From positions 2,314,501 through 2,378,500 of the forward strand of contig JBBBDQ010000421.1 in assembly GCA_037127315.1 (NCBI GenBank): a stretch of DNA of 64,000 bases, written 5' to 3'. The notes beneath the pieces are model-generated. The model saw nothing but the letters and a program-made list of their open reading frames with translations, was not told the origin of the DNA and ran no database searches. Both the position numbers and the translations under genes were made by a program. Numbering within the stretch: the first letter of the stretch is position 1; every line of letters begins with the position of its first letter. The stretch is from Ascarosepion bandense (taxonomy: Eukaryota > Mollusca > Cephalopoda > Sepiida > Sepiidae). Below are positions 1 through 11,234 of the stretch, in pieces.

Positions 1-97
1 ACTGCGGGATAATCTTCTGTCCGGTTAATCATGTCTCTTTCGAGACATGATCACCCAAGCGTGTATCACGCATGGCACTTAATTGACTGACTGAGTG
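1..97 (+). mobile_element. tRNA-type SINE, 3' end only
   Basis: This is the 3' portion of the SINE family seen more completely at 32,118-32,431. It carries the shared hairpin-like block around GAGACATGATC, then GTGTATCACG, GGCACTTAA and a short (CTGA)n-type tail (TTGACTGACTGAG). The rest lies outside the window. Confidence 0.7.
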
Positions 98-120
98 GAA
101 CAAATAAACAGAGGCCCCTG

Positions 121-488
121 GAAAAAAATTGTAGCCGTTTTAGAAATGTGATTTTGTTTCAAACGTAACTAAAAATTGATATACGTACATATTCGGAAAA
201 ATATGATTTCAACGCTTCTTTCTAAACGTGTGTAGATTATGAATTTCAAATGCTTTTCATATTATAAGTGAAAATGGAGAAAAATGAGATCACATTTGAA
301 AAATCCTAAAAAATTGTAGCAGTTTTCGAAATGTGATTTTGTTTCATAAGTAACTAAAAATTGATATACATAAATATTCGGAAAAATGATTTCAACACTT
401 CTTTCTAAAAGTGTGTAGATTATGAATTTTAAATAGTTTTCATATTAAAAGTGAAAATGGAGAAAAATGAGATCACATTTGAAAAAAT
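121..488. repeat. Two-copy tandem duplication, ~185 bp
   Basis: Two adjacent, slightly diverged copies begin near 121 and 306. Both contain TTTCGGAAAAAT-like and GAAAATGGAGAAAAATGAG blocks in the same order. The open frame starting at 451 merely runs out of the second copy and has no recognisable domain, so I do not call a gene. Confidence 0.75.
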
Positions 489-689
489 CCTGGATAAAGG
501 GCCGTGTATGTTTATATGTTTCGATTTCGAACATCGAGAATACTGCAGCAGTGGGGCAAAGGATGGATTGTTCATTTTAACGCTTCATAAAAAAACTTGC
601 TCTGTATTACTCATCATTCTGCCTTCCATCAGCATGGCTGATGCTGACCTCCACGAGACTTGCCATCTCACGCAAGCGTTTTACGTTTA

Positions 690-1326
690 AATGAAGTAGA
701 AAGGCTATGTCGAATCCATTGCTAGGTCAGCTACTAAGAAGGCTGGTTCACTGTATCGAGCTAGACAAATTTTTATTTCTAGAATTTTTCTTGCATATCT
801 ATAAGTCTACTATTCGTTCATGTTTAGAATATTGTTGCCGCATATAGTCCGGTTCAGCTGCTATTTATCTAAAATTCTTTCATATAATCCAAAGAAGAAG
901 GAGCAATATATTATTGGTCCTGATCTGGCATTTCGGTATCAGTCACTAACCCACCACGGTAAGGTTGCCTCCCTGTTTCTTTTCTATAAATACTTTCATG
1001 TTAATTGTTTGCTCTTCGCTATGGGATCTAGCCCTTTTAAATTTAAGCGCAGTAATAGACAGGAGTCGAGATCTCTTCAACCCACAGTTGAGTTGGCGAG
1101 ATATAACTGTGAATTCTATGTTAACAGTTTTTTTCCTCTCACTTCTTGTTTTCGGTTTCTTTAATCTTCAACATTATCAATCGATATCTACTGTCCTCCT
1201 GATTACTCTTGTTTTGTTCTCGCTCCTTAGTAATAATTCTGTTTTTTAATTCTTTCACACTCCGTAATCGTTTGTGACTTAGCAGCTTTACTGTTTTGCT
1301 TGGGGTGAAATAGATTTAACAAAACA
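690..1326 (+). pseudogene. Jockey-like LINE fragment: end of reverse transcriptase ORF and 3' UTR
   Basis: Broken reading frames keep the order of peptides found in the longer copy at 21.4-24.9 kb: KKAGSLYRA, then STIRSCLEYCC, then VASLFLFYKYFH, then VNSFFP. The 3' end (GCTTTACTGTTTTGCTTGGG followed by GTGAAATAGATTTAACAAAA) is the family 3' terminus. The copy is 5'-truncated, with stops and frameshifts, and cannot be functional. The Jockey/I-group assignment rests on these C-terminal motifs and is approximate. Confidence 0.75.
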
Positions 1327-3925
1327 GAAAGTCCCGCAGGTGTTGACGATGGTCAAATTTGAATGCCCTTAAAAATAATTTATATCACACGACACGGGGA
1401 ATCGAAGAGATACACCCCTCATTACATATGCGCAATTTAACAAAAAAAAAAAAAACCCTGATTTCTATCTTCGGATTTCTGCTCAAACGCAACAAAAACG
1501 GCCGATTTTAGAAAAGAACAAACACAGGTGGTGAAAAATCGATTGTTTACAACACTGTGGAGCGAAAAAGCTCAGAGAAGCCTTCTTCTATCTAGCATTG
1601 TTCTTTCAGGACGTCGGCGATCATGGACTTTCACGTTTCCCAATTCCTGGTGGTCCTTAGCACGCTTTCTCCTGTTCTACCACCCTACCCCCGCTGTTTC
1701 ACCCACATACTCAGGCCAGTCAAGTACGTAACACGATGCTTTTTTCTGACCCCCTTTAGCTCTATCTAGCCTTTCAGTATCAGTTTCTCCAAGCCTTCTT
1801 TTCGCATTACATGTCTTTAGCTGTTTTTTTCCTGATCCTCAGTATTAATTTCTTCTTCGCTTCCAAAACTTCATCATTGCTCAGGTGCTCGATCTATGAT
1901 ATGCGCATCATCCTTCTGTAGAACCACCTTTCAGTTGCTTCAAGTTTTTCCTTCATCTCTGATGAAATTGTCCGGGCATTCACTGCCATATTGAAAAACT
2001 GACATCACATAGCAATCCAGTACTATTTTCTTTGTTTCTAGCTAAACCTTCCTGTCTTTTAATACTCTACTCAGCTTCTTTAATGCGTCTTTCGCATTTC
2101 TGTGTTGCACTTTCCGTCTCTGTTAGAACACTTCCCAAGTACTTAAACTTTTATACTTTCTTGATTTTAGTATCCTCCACCTGTATTTGACATTTTGGGC
2201 TGCTCTTTTTGCTGATGACCATGCATTTAACTTTTTTGTAGTTTACGTTAGTTCTTTTTTTTTTTACTTTCTTCAGTTACCTTCTGTAGGATGTGTTGTA
2301 GTTCCTTTCCGTGTCTGCTATCAGCACTGTATCATCTGCTTACCTTATAATGTTAAGATTGTGGCCTCCGATGACGAATCCTGTCATAACATCTAGGGTC
2401 CTCAGAATAGTCTCGCTGTACAAGTTAAATTAGTCCGGTTGAAAGACACATCCTTGTCTTACGCCCCTTTCTAACTTTGTATATCTACTGAATTCGTTTC
2501 CTGTTCATATGCAGACGGTTTGCTACCAGTAGAGATTCTTGATTACTCTAATGTTTTTTGTTACTGAGCATTTCTATAAATTCTTTGTGGTGTACTTTGT
2601 CGAACGCATTCGCATAATAGATTAAACATAGGTACACGTCATTCTTCATTTGTATTGCCCTTCCTAAAAACATCCTAAGCAGAAATATCGCGTTTCTTGT
2701 TCCAGTGACCTTGACGAACTGGTGCTGTTCTTGTTCTATCTCTGACCTGATTCTACTTTGCGCTCTATTCATCAGGATTCGGATGACGAGTTTTGTTAAG
2801 TGGCTCATTAAACTTATGGTTCGGTGGAGTTCGCATTCGTTTGAAACTGGCTTCTTAGGCAGTTCTGTGAAACCTGGCCTGCTTAGGTCGTCCGGTATTA
2901 CACCATCGTTATAGATTTAATTTATTATTCCTGTAATTTTCTCTATGCCGAATTTGTCTTGAGGCTGTCAGCATCTCTAGTACAGTGCCGTCTAGTCCCG
3001 CTGCTTTGTTTCTATTCAGTTAGGCCATTGTAGCTTTCCCTTCGATCTTTAATATTTCCGGTCCGTCATCATCTTCGTGTATTGTCGGTTTCTCTCTCTT
3101 GTCTCGGCAAAGATCTTTTATATATTCTTCCTATCGCTGGAGTATTTCCTTTTTCTTTAATATTATCGTTCCATCCTTGGATTTTTTGCATACTGTTGAG
3201 GAGCAGGTTTTTTGTCCTGTCAGTTCTCTTATTTCTTGATGTATGTCTGCTTTATTAGTCCTGTTTCATCATTCTACTTCTCTACTGCATATTTGTTATT
3301 GAGCCATTCCTCTTTAGCCAGTAAGCATGTGTTCTTTATTTCCTTTTGTACTTTCCTGTATTCCCTTCCATGTCTTGGTGTAATTTTCTGTCTCCTTTGT
3401 ATCATGTCAAGGATCTCTTCAGTCATCCACTCATTTTTTCTTCTGCGTTGGATTTCCTTTAGAACAATGTTATTTGCTCATGTCACTAGCACTTCCTTTG
3501 GTGAGTCCCAATTCGAATTTCCGTTTTCAGTTTGTTTTTTGTTTTTGTTTTTCACGCCGTCAGTGTATTTTTTCTGCAGGGTGAGGTCATTCACGAGTGT
3601 CTTGTATTGCCGTCTGGGTGCTGCGCTAGGCCTTTTCAGTCTCTGTAGTTTAAGCTTTAGTTTGCAGATGGCTGGGCGGTGATCGTTTCCACAGTCAGTA
3701 CTTGGATAGGTTTTGCATTGAACACTGCATTTTTAAATCTCCTGTTTATGGTTATGTAATCGATTTGGTTTTTCGTGTTGCCTCCTAGGCTTCTCCATGT
3801 CCATAGATGTCGTGGGTGTTCTTCAAACAATATATTTATTATTACCTGGTCATTTGTTGTGCACCATTGAACCCATTTTACTCCTCGATCGTTGCAGTTT
3901 CCAAATTCAAAGTTGCCAGACGTCT

Positions 3926-4505
3926 CCCCTTCCCTCTCTTTATCGACTTTCGTATTCAAGTCTCCTGTTATGATTATTATTTCTTGGGGTTTACACTGAA
4001 CCTTGGCATTGTCCAGTATAGGGTAGAAAGATTCTATTTTTCCCCTTCCCTCTCTTTACCGACTTTCGTATTCATGTCTCCTATTATGAATATTATTTCT
4101 TGGGGTTTACACTGAACCTTGGCATTGTCCAGTATGGAGTAGAAATATTCTGTTTTTCCCATTCCCTCTCTTTACCGACTTTCGTATTCAAGTCTCCTAT
4201 TACAATTATTATTTCTTTGGGTTTACACTGAACCCTGGCATTGTCCAGTATAGAGCAGAAAGATTCTATTTTTCCCCTTCCCTCTCTTTACCGACTTTCG
4301 TATTCAAGTCTCCTATTATGATTATTATTTCTTGGGGTTTGCACTGAACCTTGGCATTGTCCAGTATAGAGCAGAAAGATTCTATTTTTCCCCTTCCCTC
4401 TCTTTACCCACTTTCGTATTCATGTCTCCTATTATGAATATTATTTCTTGAGGTTTACACTGAACCTTGGCATTGTCCAGTATATAGTAGAAAGATTCTA
4501 TTTTT
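3926..4505. repeat. 116-bp tandem repeat, 5 copies, inside the LINE endonuclease
   Basis: Copies begin at 3,926, 4,042, 4,158, 4,274 and 4,390, each exactly 116 bp apart, opening with CCCCTTCCCTCTCTTTA or a near variant and ending at GATTCTATTTTTC. The unit is a piece of the LINE endonuclease coding region. As 116 is not a multiple of 3, each extra copy shifts the reading frame. Copies differ by only a few substitutions and no indels. Confidence 0.95.
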
Positions 4506-4539
4506 CCTCAGGGCTTTGTGTTGTTGGTGCATAAACTGT

Positions 4540-4753
4540 TAATAGATATTTGTATGGGTTATGTCTTGAAGGCTGTCACAATGCGTTGAGTGAAATAAAG
4601 GAAGTTAAGGAAGTGTTTATGTTACCTATTTATTAAACATTAATATTTCGAGATTAAAATCTCATCTTCATAATTGCACAGAAGCTTTTGACTGTCTGAA
4701 CTTCTTTACGATCTCCCTATGAATGGTTGTTGAGGGTTGTCCGCTGCTGCTGT

Positions 4754-4794
<41 letters not shown>

Positions 4795-5060
4795 CGCGTG
4801 CGTGTGTGTTTGTGTGTGTGCTTTAGCTGATGTATGTGTGTGTGTGTACGTATGTGTATTCTAGTTGGGGCATTAATGGTATGTGTGTGTCTAGTTGGGA
4901 CCTGTGTGGTATGTGTATGTGTGTGTATGTGTGTGTATTATAGTTGGGGTCTTTATGGTCTGATGATATCAGTCCGCTTGTATGTGTGGCTTATCTTAAT
5001 GTGATCTGGAAGTTCACTAGACTCTGTGGCCGGGTCGAAGAGTAAATAGATAATAGATAT
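4540..5060 (-). mobile_element. ~500-bp insertion in the LINE with 10-bp target duplication; possible Penelope-like terminal piece
   Basis: TAATAGATAT occurs at 4,540-4,549 and 5,051-5,060, and the LINE coding sequence on the two sides joins if the intervening ~500 bp is removed. The insert contains a long TG microsatellite and, on the minus strand at 4,671-4,646, a box-stem-box motif (ATGAAGA, six-base-pair stem, GAAA) like those near the Penelope-like element at 59.2 kb. The element type is therefore a tentative guess. Confidence 0.6.
4755..4832. repeat. (TG)n microsatellite
   Basis: Long TG/CG-interrupted dinucleotide run, with further TGTG-rich sequence to about 4,940. It lies within the insertion described for 4,540-5,060. 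Confidence 0.95.
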
Positions 5061-5282
5061 GTTGAAGGGACTCTCTCTGTTTGACCAAGAGGACTCTTTC
5101 AGAAAGCTGACAGTATCCCAGAACGCATTTCTTAATTTCTTCGTCTAGTATTAAGCCGACTCCCTTTTCGTTATTTTTTTCTCCTGCGTATATTATCCCG
5201 TGGATGTCGCTGGTAAAGTCTCTATTTGTAGTTCGCAATTGGACCGATTAAATGCAGTAGTCGATGACAAACTATATATAAG

Positions 5283-5780
5283 TAATTGTTGGTTGTTTTG
5301 TTTTATGGCATATCAACCTCGGCGGATAATTTATTGCCAACTAAATTTTATTTATTTGTTGCTGGTAATACCTTTTTTTTTTCAACAATTTATTATTGTT
5401 TTTTATATAAGTTTTTTGTGTCTAGTAATACAGTTTCTTTTCGAGTATCAAGATTCATTGGGATTCGTTTTTAAGGGCAGGGTCTCCAAGTACTACCCTG
5501 TTATTTAAGCCATAACTGGAGCGAAGGGACGGATTAATACCTTTCCAATGGGTACCAGTGCTTAAGTGAATGCAGAGTATTCAACTGGAATTCGGACTCG
5601 GCTCACCGATTTCTCTTTCCGAGCCGACATCCACTGCACCACACGCTCATCCGTCACTAAACGTTTACAGCACCTGGTATTCCCAATCGGTCACCCATCT
5701 AAGTACTGACCAGACTCAACGTTGCTTAACTTCGGTGATCTAGCGAGAACCGGTGTATTCAACGTGATATGGCCATAAGC
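5283..5780 (-). mobile_element. 5S-rRNA-headed composite SINE, full-length copy A
   Basis: Read on the minus strand, 5,780-5,662 is a 5S rRNA-like head, including the internal promoter A-box-like AAGTTAAGCAACG and C-box-like GATGGGTGACC. This is followed by a tRNA-related segment (GTGCAGTGGATGTCGGC, then a B-box-like block ending in AATTCCAGTTG), a body shared with the tRNA-type SINEs (GGTATTAATCCGTC), and a long A-rich 3' tail. A SINE with a 5S head falls in the SINE3 class by definition. A true 5S gene is unlikely because the head is fused to the same body as at 14,640-15,130. Confidence 0.85.
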
Positions 5781-6117
5781 ACATATATAAGTAAACCGAT
5801 GAAAAAGGTATATGAGAAATGTCGAATAGCTAGGGTTTCTGCAATCCATTTGTTAACTTTTAACTAATTTAGTAGCCACTGTGGAGAAGGTTGTAATAAG
5901 CTGTTTATAGCGTGGCACTGACACTGTTTCTAGTAATTTATTTAGCTCCGATTGATACTGTAATAAATCTTCTGATTATTTAAAATGAAACATATTATTC
6001 AAAATAATTTCATCTTGACACATGGAATATCCAACAACACTCAGTTGCAAACAACTCACCTGTTCCCTCAGACGGACACAAGTAGCAAGTTTCTTCATAT
6101 TAGCAAGATAATGAGCA
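5781..6117. other. No gene seen
   Basis: AT-rich sequence without a convincing ORF, repeat or RNA feature. Confidence 0.5.
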
Positions 6118-6300
6118 CCTCGAGGTGGTTTTAATGGTTAGCAAACTTGTCTCGCTAGGACCATTATAATTTAGTAGTTAGTTCGATTCTCACTGGATGT
6201 CCCAAACTTTCGGCCTTATGCCACATCTGAGCTGAGCTTAGAAAATCACCATATTAGCAGGTTAATAATGCAAAATGGCCGAGAGAATTGGTGCATAATA
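6118..6300 (+). mobile_element. Degenerate tRNA-derived SINE, second family
   Basis: The A-box-like stretch GTGGTTTTAATGGTTAGC is followed about 45 bases later by B-box-like GTTCGATTC and CTCACTGG, the spacing of a tRNA-type internal promoter. A related minus-strand copy sits at 59,972-60,066. No anticodon arm is convincing, so this is not a tRNA gene. Confidence 0.55.
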
Positions 6301-6364
6301 TAGAGGTAAATAGCGTGATCTGCAAGTACTTTTCATCAAGGACTTAAGCAATCTAGAAAGCACA

Positions 6365-6640
6365 TTAATCATGGTGGTGTGTGGTTAAAACGTTCGCTTT
6401 CTGATCAGGAAATCCAGGTTTAACTCTTTTTCTGAGTGATTTGTCAGGAAGGTAAGTTCTTGAAATAACCTACCTTCTGCCTGAGAAGGCAAACCCAGCG
6501 CGCGGCATTTGTGAAGACCAGTCCGCGTGTTGACGCAAGTGAGTGAAATTCGGAAGCCGTCAAAATCATCCTGACCAAAGATCAATTGTAATATCCTATT
6601 AGTACAACCACCAAGCGTACCAATGTTGTTCAAACTACTG
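6365..6640 (+). mobile_element. Possible tRNA-derived SINE, third family
   Basis: GTGTGTGGTTAAAACGTTCG resembles an A-box region of animal tRNA-derived SINEs and a degenerate B box (CAGGTTTAACTC) follows. I see no second copy in the window, so the call rests on the promoter-like head alone. Confidence 0.4.
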
Positions 6641-7929
6641 ATTATGCCAGATTATGAGCTCTTTTCCAATATATTTGTAGTATAAACTGCAGGTATGTTC
6701 TGTGGGTGTTAATCACAAATACCAACAAGTGTTGGCGACAGGAATTGGCTAGCCGTCCTAGTCGTTGGGTGTGCGGGAAAACAAGAATAACCAGCCATTA
6801 TGCTTAGTATTGGCTTGTTTTATATATAAAATAGAATATATACCGCCGGTGTTGTTAACAGTTGATTAAGGTTTAGTGTATACAGCACCTTCCTCAATAT
6901 AAGGTGCTGGATTTATTTTATTTTCCAATTGCTAGCATGCGTGAAGAACATTAAATAATTCTCCTTGTATACCATGTCCGGTCAAGATTTGTTTTGTTTT
7001 ATTTTGTTTTGCGGCATATAATTTATTTGATGCCGACAAGATGTTCAGCACAGGTATTTATAAACAGAATATGTATTCCTTGTAAGAAATCAGTTTGTAG
7101 ATTAGGTTTCATTGGCGTATTTTTGTAACGATGGTTTTTATCGACAGCCAAAGGCATTTCTAGTACTATTTTTCTTTTTTTAAAAAAGTCCATTGCTGGT
7201 ATTTTGATACTTTCATAGTGTTTTGATCCCAGTTTAGGGGTTAACTATTTGCACATAGCTGGTTCCCTAACAGCTGCTAATAACGCCGGTCAGCAAGAAG
7301 CTGAGAACAGCCATAATAAAACTTCTCAAAACCTCTTTGATGATGGATGTAGTTTATCGTTAAATCGAGTACGACGATCAGGAAGTCGATGACCTTGACA
7401 TCTCATATCTTCATACTGTCAAGTAAGTAACTCTTTGCTTTCGTTTGATTCTCTTGTCTCCATTACACCTCATGAGTGATTTCACTATCAACCGTTCTTC
7501 CGACATACTTCATCTGTCATCATTTATCGATACGATGCCTTAAAGCAATTCCATTGTTTGGTTAAAGAAGAAGAATAAAATCTATAGAACCAATCAAAAT
7601 AGATTCAAAATTAAGGCTTAGTCATTATCAATCGATTCTGAGTTATTGATTTTTTTAGTTTATTGTTAGAATTTAAAGTAGACTCACAAATTCTTACTTT
7701 GAATGACTTTACCCAGACTTTATCAAGGCAAATTCTGTGGGGATGCACTTAACGATTTCTACCAGTAGACACAACGTATAAACTACATGGTGCGGAGGAA
7801 AGAAGTATTTGGGGACCTGCGAAGTATTTATTTATTTGACATATTTCTAATAGTTACATTTATTTTACATTTCTAAAGGGATATATTTATAAAAAATAAT
7901 ATTAGATAGTTCACTTATTAGTCGGTTCG
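6641..7929. other. No gene seen; one perfect hairpin
   Basis: No supported ORF. A 9-bp perfect inverted repeat (CAGCACCTT at 6,883-6,891 and AAGGTGCTG at 6,901-6,909, loop of 9) is the only structured item I noticed. Its role is unknown. Confidence 0.5.
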
Positions 7930-8100
7930 TAAACCTCATCGTTCGTTTGAACAAGCATAGAGGTTTATCACTTGTTTCCCGTTTAGGATTTGGCTTCTGG
8001 TTCCATTTTAAGTTTTTTCTTTGATTTCCAGTAGCCCTTTGCGTCTTTCTATTGTTATCATCTTTCTTTGGGTGAAATGATTAAAAAATTACTAAGAAAA
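7930..8100 (+). mobile_element. Short LINE derivative: 5' UTR-like block joined to 3' UTR
   Basis: CTTGTTTCCCGTTTAGGA matches the 5' leader of the long Jockey-like LINE (CTTGTTTCCTGTTTAGGA at 21,491 on), while the following AGTAGCCCTTTGCG and TTTGGGTGAAATGATTAAAA match that LINE's 3' terminus. The whole coding region is absent. A second copy with the same layout is at 31,688-31,870 (minus). It is probably a non-autonomous element mobilised by the LINE. Confidence 0.6.
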
Positions 8101-8602
8101 AAAAAAAAGAAACAATTACTAAGAAAAGAGTGCTTGTTTTCAAACTTAAAATACGGAATAAAATATATCAGTGTATACACATTTAGATACTATTAAAATT
8201 ATCATATGCATGTTAGTTAACTAGGAATGCATGTCTAGAATTTTTAGTACCTGGATAAAAATGTTTGAAATATTTCATGGTAACTTAGTGATATTGCTAG
8301 TATCACTATTCACAAAATTTGTTATTGGCAAAATAGAAAAAGTAACACAATGTTTGGGTTAAACGAATCAATGCTCAAATGTGAAATATTTTTGTCAGTT
8401 CTACTGCAAGGATTTTTCTGGAGTAGAAAAATTTCAGAAACCACCAGAAGCCTACCTTCGTGTTTGCGCTCTACGTAAATCTTCCTGACCAACTTGGAAA
8501 ATGCCAGGAGAGGAAAAAGCAAATCTAATGAAAACTCTAAAAAAGATTTAGGATGATTTAAGAGCAGCTGGAACTGGTAATAAACTTCACTGGAATGGTT
8601 TA

Positions 8603-8755
8603 AAATATCGAAAACCTAGAAAATCACTTTTATTGAGAAAGGAGATTATCAGTTCTCACCTAGGTATTTAGAAATTCTAATATCGAAAACCTAGAAAATC
8701 ACTTTTATTGAGAAAGGAGATTATCAGTTCTCACCTAGGTATTTAGAAATTCTAA
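8603..8755. repeat. 75-bp tandem duplication
   Basis: Two essentially identical units begin at 8,606 and 8,681, each running from TATCGAAAACCTAG to GGTATTTAGAAATTCTAA. Near-identity suggests a recent event. Confidence 0.95.
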
Positions 8756-9009
8756 AAAAGAAATCTGGAGAAACGTTCTTTGGTGAGACAAAACGAATAT
8801 TGATCTTTTTAGCATGGGCCTGTGATCGCCCTCCTCCGACCAAAGCAAATAAATTCCATTTATACAGTAAAGTACTATTGTAGAAGCGTTTATTTTTCAA
8901 TTTTATGGTGGTGTGGGGTGCAATTCCGATGACAGTAAGAATATGTTTGGAGTGATAGCACGAAGTATATGAGAAACAAATTTGTTCTATTAGGCTCAAC
9001 ATTAGGAAC

Positions 9010-9312
9010 GTGAATAAAGTCAGTTAAGTGCCATAATTGATACATGCTTGGGCGATCATGTCTTTTTAGAGACATGACTGACTGGGCAGAAGATTATCAC
9101 GCAGTAAATTGCCATTACTTTCTGCGATAGGCTGGTTGCCAGCTAAGGCTATAGAACTCAATCTGTTCTATTATTTAAACCATAACTGGAGGGAAGAGAC
9201 GGATTAATACCTTTCCCAAGGGTATTTGTGCGGAAGTGAATGCAAGGAATTCAACTGGAATTCGAACCCGGTTTCTCGATTTCTCGTTTCGACTCGATAT
9301 CCACTGCATCAC
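9010..9312 (-). mobile_element. tRNA-type SINE
   Basis: On the minus strand it has the B-box-like GGGTTCGAATTCC, the body GGTATTAATCCGTC, GCAACCAGCC..., the ATCTTCTGCCCAGTCA block and ends near CTTAACTGAC. Same family as 14,287, 15,387 and 32,118. Confidence 0.8.
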
Positions 9313-9610
9313 AAAGACAGTAAGAGCATTAAAATAGAAAACGACTAGAAGTATACAGCTAAATAAATTTGTGTGTCGTTTATTTAGCTGTGCAGTAGAG
9401 AGATGTGTCAGTAGCATAGTCAATCTATTTACTCGAATTCAATCAAAAATTCACGGAGAACTTGTAAAAACCGACTTTCTTAGAGTATCTTCAGAATACG
9501 ATGAAAACCTCTTGCCGAGAAAAGTAGATCAATTTTTTAAAAAAATGTGAAGATATTTTGAAGACTTAGGAGGTGGAAATTAGGACAATAAAATAAACTT
9601 GAAAGTATGA

Positions 9611-10190
9611 AATCTTCTTCTATGTGCCCTGTCCCTTCAGGACGTAGGCGATCATGGCTTTCCACGTCTCCCTATCCCTGGTAGCTCGTAGAACGCCTTC
9701 TCCTGTTACACCATGCAATCCTCGTTCCATCATCCACCTGATTCTTCTTCTTCTATGTGCCCTGTCACTTCAGGACGTAGGCGATCATGGCTTTCCACGT
9801 CTCCCTATCCCTGGTAGCTCGTAGAACGCCTTCTCCTGTTACACCATGCAATCCTCGTTCCATCATCCACCTGATTCTTCTTCTTCTATGTGCCCTGTCA
9901 CTTCAGGACGTAGGCGATCATAGTTCTCCACGTCTCGCTATCCCTTGGGACTCTTAGAATGTTTGCGCCTGTTGCACCTCGCAACCCCCGTTCCGCCATC
10001 CACCTGATCAGGCCCTGCAAATATGTTATCCGCTGCTTTCCTTTGTCTCTTTTTTCTTCTATCTGACCAGTCAGTATCAGGTTCTCCAAGCTCTCCTTCC
10101 TCATTGCATGTCCCAGGAACTTCAGTTGTCTCTTCCTGATGCCAACTATTAATTTCCTTTTTGTTGACATTCTTTCCAACACCTCATCAA
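9611..10190 (-). pseudogene. RTE-like LINE 3' end with 133-bp triplicated terminus
   Basis: Minus-strand frame 10,182-9,898 encodes the LINE C-terminal tail (KRKLIVGIRKRQLKFLGHAM, LENLILTGQIEEKRDKGK, TYLQGLIRWMAERGLRG). The terminal 133 bp is present three times: the TATGTGCCCTGTC block lies at 9,621, 9,754 and 9,887. The two distal copies differ from each other by very few bases, while the copy attached to the ORF is more different. The 5' end is truncated at about 10,190. Confidence 0.85.
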
Positions 10191-11234
10191 TGTGCCCAAA
10201 TAAATTTGCTCCTGTTACTTTGTATTTTGTTCTGGATTCTATGATTAAATTTAGTTTTCTTAGTAACTCTTAATTAAATTAAGCAAATTAATGACAAAGT
10301 GGAAAAATGTGAAGCATTTCGTCCTTTAGAACTTTAGATGTTTTTGTTGATGGAATTATATATGCATATGAAAAGGGAATATAAAAACGCAAACGTTGGT
10401 TATAATTATGCATTGACGGCAAGCACTAAGATTGTTCTACATAAGGTTACTAAAAAACTGTCGCTGAGTAAATAAAGGGTGAGAAATAAAGGGTAAATGT
10501 ATGTAAATTTCTGTGCTTTGTCTTCTAGAAGGACCTAATTAAACTACTGTTTTTGGAGATAGAAATATATATCTCTAAGAAGTGGGGATATAGAAATGCA
10601 AGCGTTGGCTATACTTATGCATTGGCACGTAAAGCTGTGAATGCTGAAATTTAAAACTTAAATTAATTAATTTTTAAATGTGTCTGTGTACTTAGTTTAA
10701 CAAAGTTTACTCATTTTTCTTATGGTCTTGATTTCTTTATCAATTTTATTATTAAGCATCCTACAATGTGATTACAGAAATTCCACCAAAAAATTAAATG
10801 TTGTAAGACCATGTATGTAAATTTATTGTTGATTATCTAGTGATTAAATCACTATCTATTCAAATATATATCAAAATAATCAACTGTGCATGTTTTACAA
10901 TTTTATTTTAAAATGTTAATATTAAAGTTAAATTCAAGAACACTAAATATTATTTGAACATGGATCTTATACACTTTAGTTCGAATAGTTCATTTAGAAA
11001 ATAACTACCTTGTGAATTCCAATACCACTGGAGAAATAGCTAACAAGAATTCTAACACCATTGGGAAAACAGGTAACGAGGATTCCAATACCATTCAGGA
11101 AATAACTATCTTGTGAATTCAATGCCACAAAACAAAGCAAGTATCGTTTCATTATCACTGTTTTTTCCAGTCCCTATAAATAGTTATTTTCCAATGAGGC
11201 TCATTTATTAGATTCCTTGCCTAATCTAAAGTTA
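10191..11234. other. No gene; short 33-bp tandem repeat near the end
   Basis: AT-rich sequence. Around 10,990-11,125 a ~33-bp unit containing GAATTCCAATACCA and AGAAATAGCTAAC-like blocks repeats about three and a half times with substitutions. Confidence 0.6.

Larger units (their letters stand above)
1581..5240 (-). pseudogene. RTE-like LINE, long broken copy (endonuclease + reverse transcriptase)
   Basis: Read on the minus strand this is a non-LTR retrotransposon. Near 5,235-5,060 is the start of an apurinic-type endonuclease (TTNRDFTSDI, GVGLILDEEIKKCVLGY); VYAPTT lies near 4,525; the late endonuclease part follows at 3,959-3,660 (LWTWRSLGGNTKNQIDYITI). Reverse transcriptase follows at about 2,810-2,330 (FVKVTGTRNAIFLLRM, YYANAFDKVHHKEF) and the C-terminal tail near 1,900-1,590. 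The catalytic YADD motif is lost: at 2,340-2,342 the tyrosine codon is TAA, so the frame reads R-stop-A-D-D. Many frameshifts, an internal 116-bp x5 tandem repeat and a ~500-bp insertion confirm it is dead. The 5' end is missing where it abuts the SINE at 5,283. RTE is the best-fitting clade given the endonuclease style and the short GAA-type tail of sister copies; this is inference. Confidence 0.85.

Noticed and set aside
3212..3682. 156-residue plus-strand ORF as a membrane protein
   Set aside because: It is the antisense of the RTE-like LINE coding strand; the hydrophobic content comes from the reversed codons.
5662..5780. 5S rRNA gene on the minus strand
   Set aside because: The 5S-like part is fused to a SINE body, and the same fusion recurs at 15,011-15,130 and 55,898; it is a SINE head, not a gene.
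6118..6190. Functional tRNA gene
   Set aside because: Promoter-like boxes are present, but no cloverleaf with acceptor and anticodon stems can be drawn.
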